Below, one piece after another: positions 18,184 to 26,474 of a stretch of 64,000 nucleotides of DNA. This stretch comes from Dyella tabacisoli (GTDB lineage Bacteria; Pseudomonadota; Gammaproteobacteria; Xanthomonadales; Rhodanobacteraceae), in the NCBI RefSeq assembly GCF_003350925.1, contig NZ_KZ857180.1, positions 124,001-188,000 of the forward strand. Direction: 5' to 3'. Positions within the stretch are counted from its first letter, which is position 1. Each line of letters opens with the position of its first letter. A program made the translations under genes and the position numbers. The notes beneath the pieces are model-generated. The model did not search any database, was not told where the DNA came from, and saw only the letters and a program-made list of their open reading frames with translations.

Positions 18184-18414
18184 CTTTTCGACCAGAAAAG
18201 CCCGCACCGCCTCCGCATCAAACGGCCAATCCAGCTCGCGACCATCCCGCTCGTCGCGCAGCACCGGCACGCGGGTGCCGTAGCGCGCTTCCAGTTCGTC
18301 GCTGTCATCGACCCAGATGCTGTCGAAATCCGGTGTGCGCGCCTCGGCCATCACGGCCAGGGCCTGGTCGCATAGATGGCAATAATCGCGTTGGTACAAA
18401 ATCAGGCCTGGCAT
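18175..18414 (-). CDS. Glutaredoxin-family small protein
   Basis: This 79-residue protein starts [18 protein letters not shown], giving a CHLC dithiol motif at about residues 12-15, followed by a thioredoxin-like fold with the cis-Pro segment TRVPVLRD. It matches short DUF836-type glutaredoxin-like proteins that reduce disulphides in the cytoplasm. ATG 18414 is chosen because the fold begins there; the longer frame would run into the divergent serine dehydratase promoter. It overlaps the GTPase gene tail-to-tail. Confidence 0.88.
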   Translation of the reverse strand: MPGLILYQRDYCHLCDQALAVMAEARTPDFDSIWVDDSDELEARYGTRVPVLRDERDGRELDWPFDAEAVRAFLVEKSA

Positions 18415-18477
18415 GACTATCAACCGTGTAGGGCGCGCGTAGAATACCGGCTTCCCCCAGCCACCAGCAGCACCGCC

Positions 18478-19860
18478 ATGGCCGTCAGCGTATTCGACTT
18501 GTTCAAGATCGGCATTGGGCCGTCTTCCTCGCACACCGTGGGCCCGATGCGCGCCGCCGCACGCTTCGGCGAGCATTGGCTGGAGGAAAAAGGCGTACTT
18601 GACCGGGTCGCCCGCGTGCGTGTGGAGCTGTACGGATCACTGGCGATGACCGGTCGCGGCCATGGCACCGACAAGGCCGTATTGCTTGGCTTTGAAGGCC
18701 AATGGCCGGATAAGGTCGACCCCGATCAGATCCCCGGCATTCTCCAGCGCATTCGCAGCAGCGGCAGCCTGAACCTGCTGGGCAAGCGCGAGATCGGCTT
18801 CGACGAGAAACGCGACCTGGTGTTCAACAAGCGCCAGAAGCTGCCATTCCACACCAACGGCATGCGCTTCTCGGCCTATGACGCCGAGGGCCGCGAGCTG
18901 GCCACGCGCGACTACTACTCGGTGGGTGGCGGCTTTGTGGTCAACCCCGATGAAGCGGCCGAAGACCGCATCGTCGCCGACACCACCGAGCGCCCCTACC
19001 CCTTCACCACCGGCGACGAGTTGCTCAAGCTCTGCGCGCAACACCATCTCACCATCGCCCAGCTCATGCTGGAAAACGAAAAGGTCTGGCGCAGCGAGGC
19101 TGAAACCCGCACTGGACTGCTAACCATCTGGAAGGCCATGCAGGATTGCGTCAACCGCGGCCTGCGCTCGCCCGGCGTGTTGCCCGGTGGCCTCAAGGTA
19201 GCGCGCCGCGCACCGGCGATGGCCGAAGAATTGCGCAGCCAGCCCGAGGCCGCGCTGCGTGATCCGCTGACTATCCTCGATTGGGTCAACCTGTACGCAC
19301 TGGCCGTGAACGAAGAAAACGCCGCGGGTGGCCGGGTGGTGACCGCCCCCACCAATGGTGCGGCCGGCATCGTGCCGGCGGTATTGCACTATTACTACCG
19401 CTTCTGCCCGAAATCGGACGAGAACGGCATTGTCGATTTTCTGCTTACCGCAGCGGCTATCGGCATTCTGTATAAGGAAAACGCCTCGATCTCCGGTGCC
19501 GAAGTGGGCTGCCAGGGTGAGGTCGGCGTAGCCTGCTCGATGGCTGCCGGTGGCCTCACCGCTGCCCTCGGCGGCAGCTTGATGCAAGTGGAAAACGCTG
19601 CCGAGATCGGCATGGAGCACAATCTTGGCCTCACCTGCGACCCCATCGGCGGCCTGGTGCAGATTCCGTGCATCGAACGCAATGCGATGGGCTCGGTCAA
19701 GGCGATCAATGCCAGCCGCCTGGCACTGAAGAGCGACGGCAAGCACCATGTTTCGCTGGACAAGGTGATCGCCACCATGCGCGACACTGGCCGCGACATG
19801 AAGGACAAGTACAAGGAAACCTCGCGCGGCGGCCTTGCGGTCAACGTGATCGAGTGCTGA
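18478..19860 (+). CDS. sdaA: L-serine dehydratase (iron-sulphur type)
   Basis: The 460-residue single-chain enzyme begins [19 protein letters not shown], the SdaA N-terminal signature, and contains the Cys-bearing blocks [18 protein letters not shown] and [14 protein letters not shown] that bind the oxygen-sensitive [4Fe-4S] cluster. It deaminates L-serine to pyruvate and ammonia in the cytoplasm. ATG 18478 is chosen by homology to the family N-terminus, though the frame is open upstream. It is divergent from the glutaredoxin-like gene (63 bases) and followed by a strong hairpin. The next gene is an amino-acid permease, a sensible metabolic neighbour. Confidence 0.95.
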   Translation: MAVSVFDLFKIGIGPSSSHTVGPMRAAARFGEHWLEEKGVLDRVARVRVELYGSLAMTGRGHGTDKAVLLGFEGQWPDKVDPDQIPGILQRIRSSGSLNLLGKREIGFDEKRDLVFNKRQKLPFHTNGMRFSAYDAEGRELATRDYYSVGGGFVVNPDEAAEDRIVADTTERPYPFTTGDELLKLCAQHHLTIAQLMLENEKVWRSEAETRTGLLTIWKAMQDCVNRGLRSPGVLPGGLKVARRAPAMAEELRSQPEAALRDPLTILDWVNLYALAVNEENAAGGRVVTAPTNGAAGIVPAVLHYYYRFCPKSDENGIVDFLLTAAAIGILYKENASISGAEVGCQGEVGVACSMAAGGLTAALGGSLMQVENAAEIGMEHNLGLTCDPIGGLVQIPCIERNAMGSVKAINASRLALKSDGKHHVSLDKVIATMRDTGRDMKDKYKETSRGGLAVNVIEC

Positions 19861-19863
19861 GTT

Positions 19864-19896
19864 CGGCCGCTCCCTTGCCGAGCAAGGGAGCGGCCG
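19864..19896. terminator. Strong hairpin after sdaA
   Basis: A perfect 14-bp stem (CGGCCGCTCCCTTG paired with CAAGGGAGCGGCCG) with loop CCGAG starts 3 bases after the sdaA stop codon. No T-run follows, so it may be a terminator of the non-canonical kind or an mRNA 3'-end stabiliser. A related CTCCCT/AGGGAG hairpin follows prfC. Confidence 0.6.
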
Positions 19897-20020
19897 AGTC
19901 GCGGCATCACCCCGGTGTCGCTAAAAGCTTCATACCCCCTTGCAGGCGGCCGATCCGGTCAGCTCGCCGCTGCGCCATCAACCCTGCCGAGCGCGGCATG
20001 TACACGTTCAGCCACGAATA

Positions 20021-20071
20021 GCCGGCCAGGCGGGGGGCATGGCTGACACCCCAGCCGCCGGTCTGTCATCA
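20021..20071 (+). other. GC-rich stem-loop upstream of the permease gene
   Basis: In the 269-base gap between sdaA and the permease, the segment GGCGGGGGG...CCCCAGCCGCC can fold into a bulged stem of about 9 pairs, 60 bases before the permease start. It could be a leader structure or a terminator; no known riboswitch consensus was recognised. Nothing else is evident in the gap. Confidence 0.3.
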
Positions 20072-20129
20072 TCCGCGTCTTGTGCCGTCCGGGGGGATGG
20101 CGCGTCGAGCCATAGTTACAGGAATCTGC

Positions 20130-21749
20130 ATGTCTTCTTCCAGCCCCATGCGCCGCGACGTCGGCCCTTTCGCCCTGATGCTTACCGGCTTGGGCTCCAT
20201 CATCGGCTCCGGCTGGCTATTCGGAGCCTGGCGCGCGGCTGGCCTGGCCGGCCCCGGCGCGGTATGGGCCTGGGTGCTGGGTGCGGCGATCATCATGACG
20301 ATCGCCCTGACCTATGCCGAACTCGGCGCGATGTTTCCTGAATCCGGCGGCATGGTGCGCTACAGCCACTACTCGCATGGCTCGCTGGTTGGCTTTATCG
20401 GCGCCTGGGCCAACTGGATCGCGATTGTCTCGGTGATCCCGGTCGAAGCCGAAGCCTCGGTGCAGTACATGGCCTCGTGGCCGTGGCAGTGGGCACATGA
20501 TTTGTACATGCACCAGCCTGGCGGTCAGGGCGAGCTGTCCGCACCCGGCCTGGCGATTGCCGCTGTACTGGTCATCATCTACTTCTTGCTCAACTTCTGG
20601 AGCGTGAAGTTGTTCGCGCGCTCCAACACCGCCATCACCGTATTCAAACTGGTGGTGCCGGCCGCCACCGGCCTGGCCTTGATCGCCAGTGGCTTTCATA
20701 GCGGAAACTTTTCGGTGGGCATCCATGGCGAAGCGCACACGATCGACTTCGCCGCCGTGCTTACTGCGGTGGCGACGGCCGGCATCGTGTTCAGCTTTAA
20801 CGGTTTCCAGAGCCCGGTGAATCTGGCCGGCGAAGCACGCAATCCGGGCAAGAGCATCCCCTTCGCGGTGATCGGGTCGATCATGCTGGCCACTATCGTC
20901 TATGTGATTTTGCAGGTGGCCTATATCGGCGCGGTGCCGCCGGATCTGTTGGCCAAGGCCGGCTGGCACGGTATCGATTTCCGCTCGCCCTTCGCCGAGT
21001 TGGCGATTATCGTCAATCTGCATTGGCTGGCGATGCTGCTTTATATCGACGCCTTTATCAGCCCCAGCGGCACCGGCATCACGTACACCGCGACCACCTC
21101 GCGCATGATCTACGGCATGGAGCGCAATGGCACCCTGCCGAAAATTCTCGGTCAGTTGCACCCCAAGTACGGTATCCCGCGTCCGGCCATGTGGTTGAAC
21201 CTGGCGGTGTCGTTTCTGTTTCTGTTCTTCTTTCGCGGTTGGGGCACGTTGGCGGCAGTGATCTCGGTAGCCACCATCATCTCTTACCTCACCGGCCCGG
21301 TCAGCGCGATGACCTTGCGCCGCACCGCGCCGGATATGCATCGCCCGCTGCGCATTGCCGGCCTGCCCATCCTGGCCGGTTTCGCCTTTGTACTCGCCAC
21401 GGAGCTGCTGTTCTGGGCACGCTGGCCGCTCACCGGCGAAATCATCTTGCTGATGGTCGTCGCGTTGCCGGTATACCTCTACTACCAGGCCAAGGTCGGC
21501 TGGCACGACTTTGCCCGCCAGCTCAAAGGTGCCTGGTGGCTGATTGTTTACTTGCCGACGATTGCCCTGGTTTCATGGGCCGGCAGCACCACGTTTGGCG
21601 GACACAACTACCTGCCTTACGGCATCGACCTGGCGGTAGTCGCGATCGTTGGCGTGGTGTTCTACCTGTGGGGCGTGAAGTCGGGCTGGCGCACGCCGTC
21701 GGTGGAACAGGCGCAGTTGGATGCACAGGCCAACCCCGTGTCGCATTGA
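20130..21749 (+). CDS. APC-family amino-acid permease
   Basis: The 539-residue protein has about 12-14 hydrophobic segments and the amino acid-polyamine-organocation signature GSIIGSGWLFGAW in helix 1, followed by PESGGMVRYSHYSHG and, in helix 6, VFSFNGFQSPVNLAGEARNP. It imports or exchanges an amino acid across the inner membrane; the substrate is not evident. ATG 20130 is preceded by AGGA at a proper distance, so the longer frame from 20082 is rejected. A strong terminator follows. Confidence 0.9.
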   Translation: MSSSSPMRRDVGPFALMLTGLGSIIGSGWLFGAWRAAGLAGPGAVWAWVLGAAIIMTIALTYAELGAMFPESGGMVRYSHYSHGSLVGFIGAWANWIAIVSVIPVEAEASVQYMASWPWQWAHDLYMHQPGGQGELSAPGLAIAAVLVIIYFLLNFWSVKLFARSNTAITVFKLVVPAATGLALIASGFHSGNFSVGIHGEAHTIDFAAVLTAVATAGIVFSFNGFQSPVNLAGEARNPGKSIPFAVIGSIMLATIVYVILQVAYIGAVPPDLLAKAGWHGIDFRSPFAELAIIVNLHWLAMLLYIDAFISPSGTGITYTATTSRMIYGMERNGTLPKILGQLHPKYGIPRPAMWLNLAVSFLFLFFFRGWGTLAAVISVATIISYLTGPVSAMTLRRTAPDMHRPLRIAGLPILAGFAFVLATELLFWARWPLTGEIILLMVVALPVYLYYQAKVGWHDFARQLKGAWWLIVYLPTIALVSWAGSTTFGGHNYLPYGIDLAVVAIVGVVFYLWGVKSGWRTPSVEQAQLDAQANPVSH

Positions 21750-21771
21750 GGCCGGCCTCTTTATCGACATG

Positions 21772-21810
21772 AAAAAACGCGCGGTGATGAGCCGCGCGTT
21801 TTTTGTTTTT
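21772..21810. terminator. Bidirectional intrinsic terminator
   Basis: AAAAAACGCGCGG, a TGATGA loop and CCGCGCGTTTTTT (with the intervening G) form an A-tract / GC stem / T-tract structure followed by GTTTTT. It lies between the convergent permease and homoserine dehydrogenase genes and can end transcripts from both sides. Confidence 0.92.
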
Positions 21811-21845
21811 ACGTCGCCTTGGCTGAGCTGCTCAACTCCACGCAC

Positions 21846-22952
21846 TCAACCTAACGCGAGCACATCGCCGAGCAGTGCCTGGGCGGTAACTTCCGGCCCT
21901 GCGCCCGGCCCTTGAATCACCAGCGGCTGGGTGTGGTAACGGGTAGTAGTGAGGGCAAATTGGTTGTCGGTGCCGTAGAGGCGGGCGGCCGGATGATTGG
22001 CCGCCACTTCAACCAGGCCGACGCGAGCGCGGCCACGCTGATTGAGGCGTGCGAGATAGCGCAGCACCTGCCCGCGCGACTTCGCCTCTTCATGGCGCGC
22101 AGCCAGCGGGGTATCGAGTTCATCGAGACGAGCAAGAAATTCGTCGGTGGAAATATGCCGCAGGGCCTCGGGTACCAGGCTTTCCACGATCACTTCTTCG
22201 CTGCCCAGAGCGAAGCCGGCATGACGGGCGAGAATAAGCAGTTTGCGCGCGACGTCTTCACCGGATAGATCCGAGCGCGGATCAGGCTCGGTGTAGCCGA
22301 GCTTGCGCGCCTCACGCAGCAAGGCGGAGAACGGCTGACTGCCATCGTACTGGTTGAACAAGTAGGACAATGAACCGGAGAACACACCCTCCAGGGTGAG
22401 CAGCGCATCACCGCAGCTACGTAGCCGGCGCAAGGTGGAGAGTACCGGCAGACCGGCACCGACCGTTGCCGCGTCACCGTAGCAACCGCCCTCGGCGATG
22501 GCGGCCTGTAGCGCACGCCAGCCGGGTAATGCACCGCCAGCCAGCGATTTGTTCGCCGTAACGACGTGATAGCCGCGCGCCAACCAGTCGGCATGGCGCG
22601 ATGCCAGATCGGTAGAGGCCGTGGCGTCCACCACCACTTTCAGGGCCGCATCGCTGGCATCCAGCGCGGCGAGCAAAGCGGTGTCGTCACGTGATGCGCC
22701 GTGCTGTTTGAGCTGCTCGCGCAGGTCGCGGGCAGCGAGCCGGGCAGGATCGGTTTGTTGTTTGCGCGAATTGGCCGCGCCGACCAGCCGGAGCTTGCTG
22801 GCCACCGGCGTACACAGCAGCTTGAGAAAAGCGCCACCGACGACGCCGGTGCCCAGCAGCACCAGGGCCGCACCATTTGCGGATGCGGATGCGGATGCGG
22901 ATGCGGGGGCGCGGGCAAGCGCGGGTGCTTCGTCGATCAGGACCGCGCTCAT
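21846..22952 (-). CDS. hom: Homoserine dehydrogenase
   Basis: The 368-residue monofunctional enzyme has an NAD(P)-binding motif VLLGTGVVGGAFLK (about 31-44), the substrate region VTANKSLAGGALPG and GVFSGSLSYLFNQYDG, and the catalytic Asp/Lys block GYTEPDPRSDLSGEDVARK. It reduces aspartate semialdehyde to homoserine and lacks the ACT domain of many homologues, resembling the C-terminal half of ThrA/MetL. The first 26 residues are a low-complexity Ala/Ser/Pro extension encoded in part by a hexanucleotide repeat. It overlaps metB (ATGA) as last gene of the metX-metB-hom operon, supplying the substrate for the operon's other enzymes. Confidence 0.93.
   Translation of the reverse strand: MSAVLIDEAPALARAPASASASASANGAALVLLGTGVVGGAFLKLLCTPVASKLRLVGAANSRKQQTDPARLAARDLREQLKQHGASRDDTALLAALDASDAALKVVVDATASTDLASRHADWLARGYHVVTANKSLAGGALPGWRALQAAIAEGGCYGDAATVGAGLPVLSTLRRLRSCGDALLTLEGVFSGSLSYLFNQYDGSQPFSALLREARKLGYTEPDPRSDLSGEDVARKLLILARHAGFALGSEEVIVESLVPEALRHISTDEFLARLDELDTPLAARHEEAKSRGQVLRYLARLNQRGRARVGLVEVAANHPAARLYGTDNQFALTTTRYHTQPLVIQGPGAGPEVTAQALLGDVLALG
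22879..22902. repeat. Hexanucleotide repeat (GCGGAT)x4 in hom
   Basis: Four perfect GCGGAT units (ATCCGC on the coding strand), followed by a degenerate fifth, encode the alternating Ala-Ser run in the N-terminal extension of homoserine dehydrogenase. Copy-number change would alter length by two residues without changing frame. Confidence 0.85.
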
Positions 22953-24145
22953 GCGCTCACCTTGCGTTTGGATGAGGCGTCGGTCACCGATTGTGCGCGC
23001 AGCAAAGCGGCATCGAGGTCACGCAGCAAATCGTCGCCGTCTTCGATACCGACCGACAGCCGCAGCAAGGTATCGGCGATACCGGCTGCCTGGCGCGCCT
23101 CGGGCGCCATCGCGGCATGAGTCATCGAGGCGGGATGGGCGATCAGGCTTTCCACGCCGCCCAGCGATTCGGCCAGCGTGAAATAGTCCAGGCCATCGAC
23201 GAAAGCTGCGATCTGCGGTACGCCGCCTTCCAGTTCGACACTCAGCATGGCGCCGAAGCCCTGCTGCTGACGTGCCGCCAGCGCATGGCCGACGTGGCTT
23301 TCCAGACCGGGGTAATACACTTTACGCACCGCTGGATGGGCGTCCAAACGTGTCGCGATACGCTCGGCGTTCTCTTGATGTTGACGCAAGCGCACGCTGA
23401 GCGTGCGCAAGCCGCGCAAGGTGAGAAAACTGTCGAACGGCGCACCGGTGAGGCCATTGCAGTTTCCCCACCACTTCAACTGCTCGGCAACAGCGGCATC
23501 GCGCGCCACCACGGCGCCGCCGACGACGTCGCTGTGACCATTGATGTACTTGGTGGTCGAATGCACGACCACGTCCGCACCCAGCACTAGCGGCTGCTGC
23601 AAGGCTGGCGAGAGAAAGGTGTTATCGACCACGACCAATGCACCCACGGCGTGCGCGGCCTGCGCCACGTGCCGCACATCGGTAATGCGCAACAAGGGAT
23701 TGGACGGGGTTTCCACCCAGACCAGCGCCGGCTTGCCGGCAAGGCCGAGCGCCAGGGCATGGCTGTCGGTGAGATCGACGAATTCGACGCTGAAACGACC
23801 TTTCTTTGCCCAGGCATCGAGCAAGCGCCAAGTGCCGCCATAGCAATCATGCGCGGCCAGAACTTTGGCCCCTGCGGGCACCAATTCCAGCGCCAGCGCT
23901 ACCGCCGCCATGCCGCTGGCGGTGACTACCGCACCGGCCCCCTGCTCCAACTCGGCCAATGCATTGCCCAGCAGATCACGCGTTGGATTGCCGCTGCGCG
24001 AGTAATCGTAAGCGCGCTTGCCGCCCAAACCGGTGAAGCTGTAATTGGTGGACAAATGCAATGGCGGCACGACGGCGCCGTGCTGCGTATCCGATTCAAT
24101 GCCGGCGCGCACGGCGCGGGTACAAGGGGCCGAAATGTCGCTCAT
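22949..24145 (-). CDS. metB: Cystathionine gamma-synthase / O-succinylhomoserine sulphur-transfer enzyme
   Basis: The 398-residue PLP enzyme of the Cys/Met metabolism family shows YSRSGNPTRDLLG near the start, the PLP-binding Lys in STTKYINGHSDVVGG (about residue 205) and ESLGGVESLIAHPASMTH near the C-terminus. It should join cysteine, or sulphide, to O-succinylhomoserine in methionine synthesis; gamma-synthase and direct sulphhydrylase activities cannot be separated by eye. ATG 24145 follows GGAG with good spacing. It lies between metX (133-base gap containing a weak hairpin) and hom (ATGA overlap). Confidence 0.9.
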   Translation of the reverse strand: MSDISAPCTRAVRAGIESDTQHGAVVPPLHLSTNYSFTGLGGKRAYDYSRSGNPTRDLLGNALAELEQGAGAVVTASGMAAVALALELVPAGAKVLAAHDCYGGTWRLLDAWAKKGRFSVEFVDLTDSHALALGLAGKPALVWVETPSNPLLRITDVRHVAQAAHAVGALVVVDNTFLSPALQQPLVLGADVVVHSTTKYINGHSDVVGGAVVARDAAVAEQLKWWGNCNGLTGAPFDSFLTLRGLRTLSVRLRQHQENAERIATRLDAHPAVRKVYYPGLESHVGHALAARQQQGFGAMLSVELEGGVPQIAAFVDGLDYFTLAESLGGVESLIAHPASMTHAAMAPEARQAAGIADTLLRLSVGIEDGDDLLRDLDAALLRAQSVTDASSKRKVSA

Positions 24146-24278
24146 GTCAGTCTCCAGAAATGCTTTGCGATTTTTTTGTAGGTGCACACCCTGTGCGTTT
24201 ATCCGGCAGGGTACGAATGGAATTACGGCTAAAGCTGCGGCCCTATGGCTTCGTCGGTTTCGCCCGCAGCGCGGGCGC

Positions 24279-25307
24279 CTACATCAACGCTTCGCGCAGC
24301 AACGGCGCGAGGCGGTCGCTTTCTTTGAGTGCGGCGTCGTGCCCATAAGGCGACTCGACGACCTCCAGCGTGGCCGGGCCGAGCAAGCGGCGCTGCAGCT
24401 CACACAGGTCGGCCAACGGCACCAGCCGGTCGGATGGAAAGCCAATCAGCGTCGCCGGCGTCGGCACTTGCTCGGGGGTGATGTCATGCAGGTCGATCGA
24501 CTCGGACAACGCCAGGAAACGCTCGACGTCAAAGCGCTCGACGAAACGACGGCCGGCTTGCTCCAGGTAATCCTCGACTGGAAAGTGAAAGCGGCCGTCA
24601 CGAAACTCCGGCGCGGCGGTGAAGCGCCGGGCGAATTCATCGCTGCCGCGATAGGTGGTCATGGCCAATTGACGCGCCAGCGCGAGTGCCTGCTCGGGCT
24701 GGCCGCAATCCTGGCCCAACCGCACGATGCTTCGCTGCACGGCGCGCTGAGCCGTCGCCAGCGGGTGCGCCCGATGCGCGCCGGCCAGTAAGACCAATCG
24801 ATCCAAGGCATAAGGATGACGCGCGGCAAAGGCCAGGGCCGCCATGGCGCCGTAGGAGTAGCCAACGAAGGCATGCACGCGACCGATGCCCAGCGCATCG
24901 ACCAAGGCCGCCAAGGCGTCAGCCTGATCTTCACTGGATACCACGGCGGCGTCACCCTCGGACAAATCCGCCGGGGTCAGCCAGTCGATTGCCAGCACCC
25001 GGTAACGGTCCAGATCGATCGCCTGCCCCGCGCCGACCAACGTTTGCCACCAGCCCGGCGCGGCCTCGCCATCGAGGGCCAGTACATCGCGGCTGGCCGA
25101 GATGCCGCCTTGCACGATCACCGTCGGCGCATCCGGCGCACCGCACCACAGGTAGCGCACATCGACCGCACATGCGCGGCTGCCGTACTTGGGGGTGAGT
25201 TGCACGCGACGGGTGCTGCGCTGGGTGGTCAGGTCCGACCGCAGAGAAATCGCCGGCACCAACGGTGCGGAAGCGACTGGCGGAACAGGGACGGATTGGC
25301 TGGGCAT
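24279..25307 (-). CDS. metX: MetX-family O-succinyltransferase
   Basis: This 342-residue alpha/beta-hydrolase-fold acyltransferase matches the MetX family: N-terminal YGSRACAVDVRYLWCG, PTVIVQGGISASRDV, nucleophile elbow VGYSYGAMAAL, the Asp region IGFPSDRLVPL and the catalytic His in SPYGHDAAL. In Xanthomonadales such enzymes use succinyl-CoA. Operon context (metB, hom) and the SAM-responsive leader point to homoserine as acceptor. Related proteins in this order have been described as serine O-succinyltransferases, and the GYSYG elbow departs from the common GGSMGG, so serine is a real alternative. ATG 25307 has GGAG 7 bases upstream. Confidence 0.9.
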   Translation of the reverse strand: MPSQSVPVPPVASAPLVPAISLRSDLTTQRSTRRVQLTPKYGSRACAVDVRYLWCGAPDAPTVIVQGGISASRDVLALDGEAAPGWWQTLVGAGQAIDLDRYRVLAIDWLTPADLSEGDAAVVSSEDQADALAALVDALGIGRVHAFVGYSYGAMAALAFAARHPYALDRLVLLAGAHRAHPLATAQRAVQRSIVRLGQDCGQPEQALALARQLAMTTYRGSDEFARRFTAAPEFRDGRFHFPVEDYLEQAGRRFVERFDVERFLALSESIDLHDITPEQVPTPATLIGFPSDRLVPLADLCELQRRLLGPATLEVVESPYGHDAALKESDRLAPLLREALM

Positions 25308-25310
25308 TTT

Positions 25311-25345
25311 CTCTCTCCGGACGGCAGGGCCTGCGGGTCGAGAGA
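25311..25345 (-). promoter_or_regulatory. Ribosome-site sequestering stem of the metX leader
   Basis: On the coding strand, CTCTCTCG (25338-25345 region) can pair with the metX ribosome site GGAGAGAG (25311-25318). The same pyrimidine segment is also complementary to CGAGAGA at 25393-25399, which overlaps the 3' strand of riboswitch helix P1. SAM binding would form P1, free the pyrimidine segment and hide the ribosome site. This mechanism is inferred from complementarity only. Confidence 0.55.
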
Positions 25346-25388
25346 GGTCACTTCGCACGGCCACAATGGCACGGCAACACGAAGCTCG

Positions 25389-25504
25389 CCCATCTCTCGG
25401 CAGTGCCCGTAGGCACTTCCGCAGGAGTTGGCACCGTGACGGGAAAATAATCCCGCTGGTTGCCCCGGCTTCAAAGGGCCTATCCCTCAGCCGGTCTTGA
25501 TGAG
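25389..25504 (-). ncRNA. SAM-I (S-box) riboswitch upstream of metX
   Basis: On the minus strand the leader reads CTCATCAAGACCGGCTGAGG, then GGATAGGCCC, TTTGAAGCCGGGGCAACC, CGGTGCCAACTCC and GAGAGATGGG, reproducing the conserved S-box core in order. Helix P1 forms between CTCATC (25499-25504) and GATGGG (25389-25394). The aptamer begins about 9 bases downstream of the -10 box and ends about 80 bases before the metX start. It should lower metX-metB-hom expression when S-adenosylmethionine is high. The absence of a T-run after the aptamer favours translational control. Confidence 0.95.
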
Positions 25505-25512
25505 TGGAGCGG

Positions 25513-25541
25513 ACTCTACAGGCGACATTAAGTCGTGTCAA
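25513..25541 (-). promoter_or_regulatory. Sigma-70-type promoter of metX-metB-hom
   Basis: TTGACA (25536-25541) and TAGAGT (25513-25518), on the minus strand, are separated by 17 bases. This places transcription initiation just before the riboswitch aptamer. Confidence 0.8.
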
Positions 25542-25542
25542 C

Positions 25543-25558
25543 AGACGTCTAAACGTCT
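25543..25558 (-). promoter_or_regulatory. Tandem met boxes (MetJ operator)
   Basis: On the minus strand AGACGTTTAGACGTCT is two abutting 8-bp met boxes; the consensus is AGACGTCT, one box being perfect and the other differing at one base. They end one base upstream of the -35 hexamer, so a bound repressor would block RNA polymerase. The window encodes MetJ at 51543-52091, the obvious partner. Confidence 0.85.
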
Positions 25559-25718
25559 ATGCGTTCAATTTCATTTGATACTTTTGTGACACCCGGCCAT
25601 GCGAACCTAAACCACACCGCCACACCGCGCCGCATAAGCCTTGGTCGTCTCGCACGAGGCCTTCGGATAACATGGCAAAGCCTTGTCTTGACCATCGACT
25701 TAAGAGAGCACCACCGCC

Positions 25719-26393
25719 ATGAACTCGCCCCCGACCCCACCTGACCGCGAAGCGGTCGGTCCGCACTTCGATCTGGCGCTGATGCAGCACGCCCGCGAGC
25801 GCTCCTGGGTCGCCTTGCAGGGCATTCGCGACCGTATGCATCCCGGCATCAGCGAGAGCGAAGCCCGCGCCGAAGCCGAGGCGGTGTTCGGTGAGCTTGG
25901 TGTCGAGCGGCTATGGCATCCGATCGTGATCCGTATCGGCGCCAATACGCTGAAGACGTTTCGAGAGGCATCCGATCCGGATATCCGCCTGGGCGAGAAC
26001 GACCTTTATTTCATCGATCTCGGCCTGGTCTTCGAAGGTCACGAGGGCGACGTCGGCGATACTTTTGTCGTCGGCCATGCGCCGCAGCAGCAGGCCTGTG
26101 CCGATGCCGCACGTGAGTTGTTCGGCATGGTGGCCGAGGCGTGGCGCAACCAATCGTTCAGCGGCCAGGCGCTGTATGCATTTGCCGAGCAGCGAGCGCA
26201 AGCCATGGGCTGGCGCCTGAACCATGCCATCAAAGGGCACCGGGTCAGCGACTTTCCGCATGCTGTGCACCGCGCCGGCGACCTCGGCACGCTGGAGGCC
26301 GCTCCGTCGAGCGGGCTGTGGATATTGGAGATCCAGATTGCCCATCCGACCGAGCCTTACGGCGCCTTCTACGAGGATTTGCTCGCCATCTGA
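25719..26393 (+). CDS. M24-family metallopeptidase-like protein
   Basis: The 224-residue protein matches the pita-bread fold of M24 enzymes (Xaa-Pro aminopeptidase / methionine aminopeptidase). Metal-ligand candidates are the Asp in FIDLGLVF, the Asp in GDVGDTFVVGH, the His in HAIKGHRVSDFPHAVH, the Glu in WILEIQI and a late Glu in FYEDLL. It lacks the N-terminal domain of full-length prolidases. Whether it is an active peptidase is unknown. ATG 25719 lies about 180 bases from the divergent met promoter, and the next gene follows after 81 bases. Confidence 0.82.
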   Translation: MNSPPTPPDREAVGPHFDLALMQHARERSWVALQGIRDRMHPGISESEARAEAEAVFGELGVERLWHPIVIRIGANTLKTFREASDPDIRLGENDLYFIDLGLVFEGHEGDVGDTFVVGHAPQQQACADAARELFGMVAEAWRNQSFSGQALYAFAEQRAQAMGWRLNHAIKGHRVSDFPHAVHRAGDLGTLEAAPSSGLWILEIQIAHPTEPYGAFYEDLLAI

Positions 26394-26474
26394 TGGCCGT
26401 AAGCCGGACACTCTGCAACACTGCCGCACATGCTCCAAAGAGCATGATCGTCCTAGAGCCTGCGGGGAGGCGCC

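Noticed and set aside
20217-21506. Open frame of 429 codons antisense to the amino-acid permease
   Set aside because: Composition is that expected opposite a membrane-protein gene (His/Gln/Arg/Asp rich); no family match, and the sense frame is clearly a permease.
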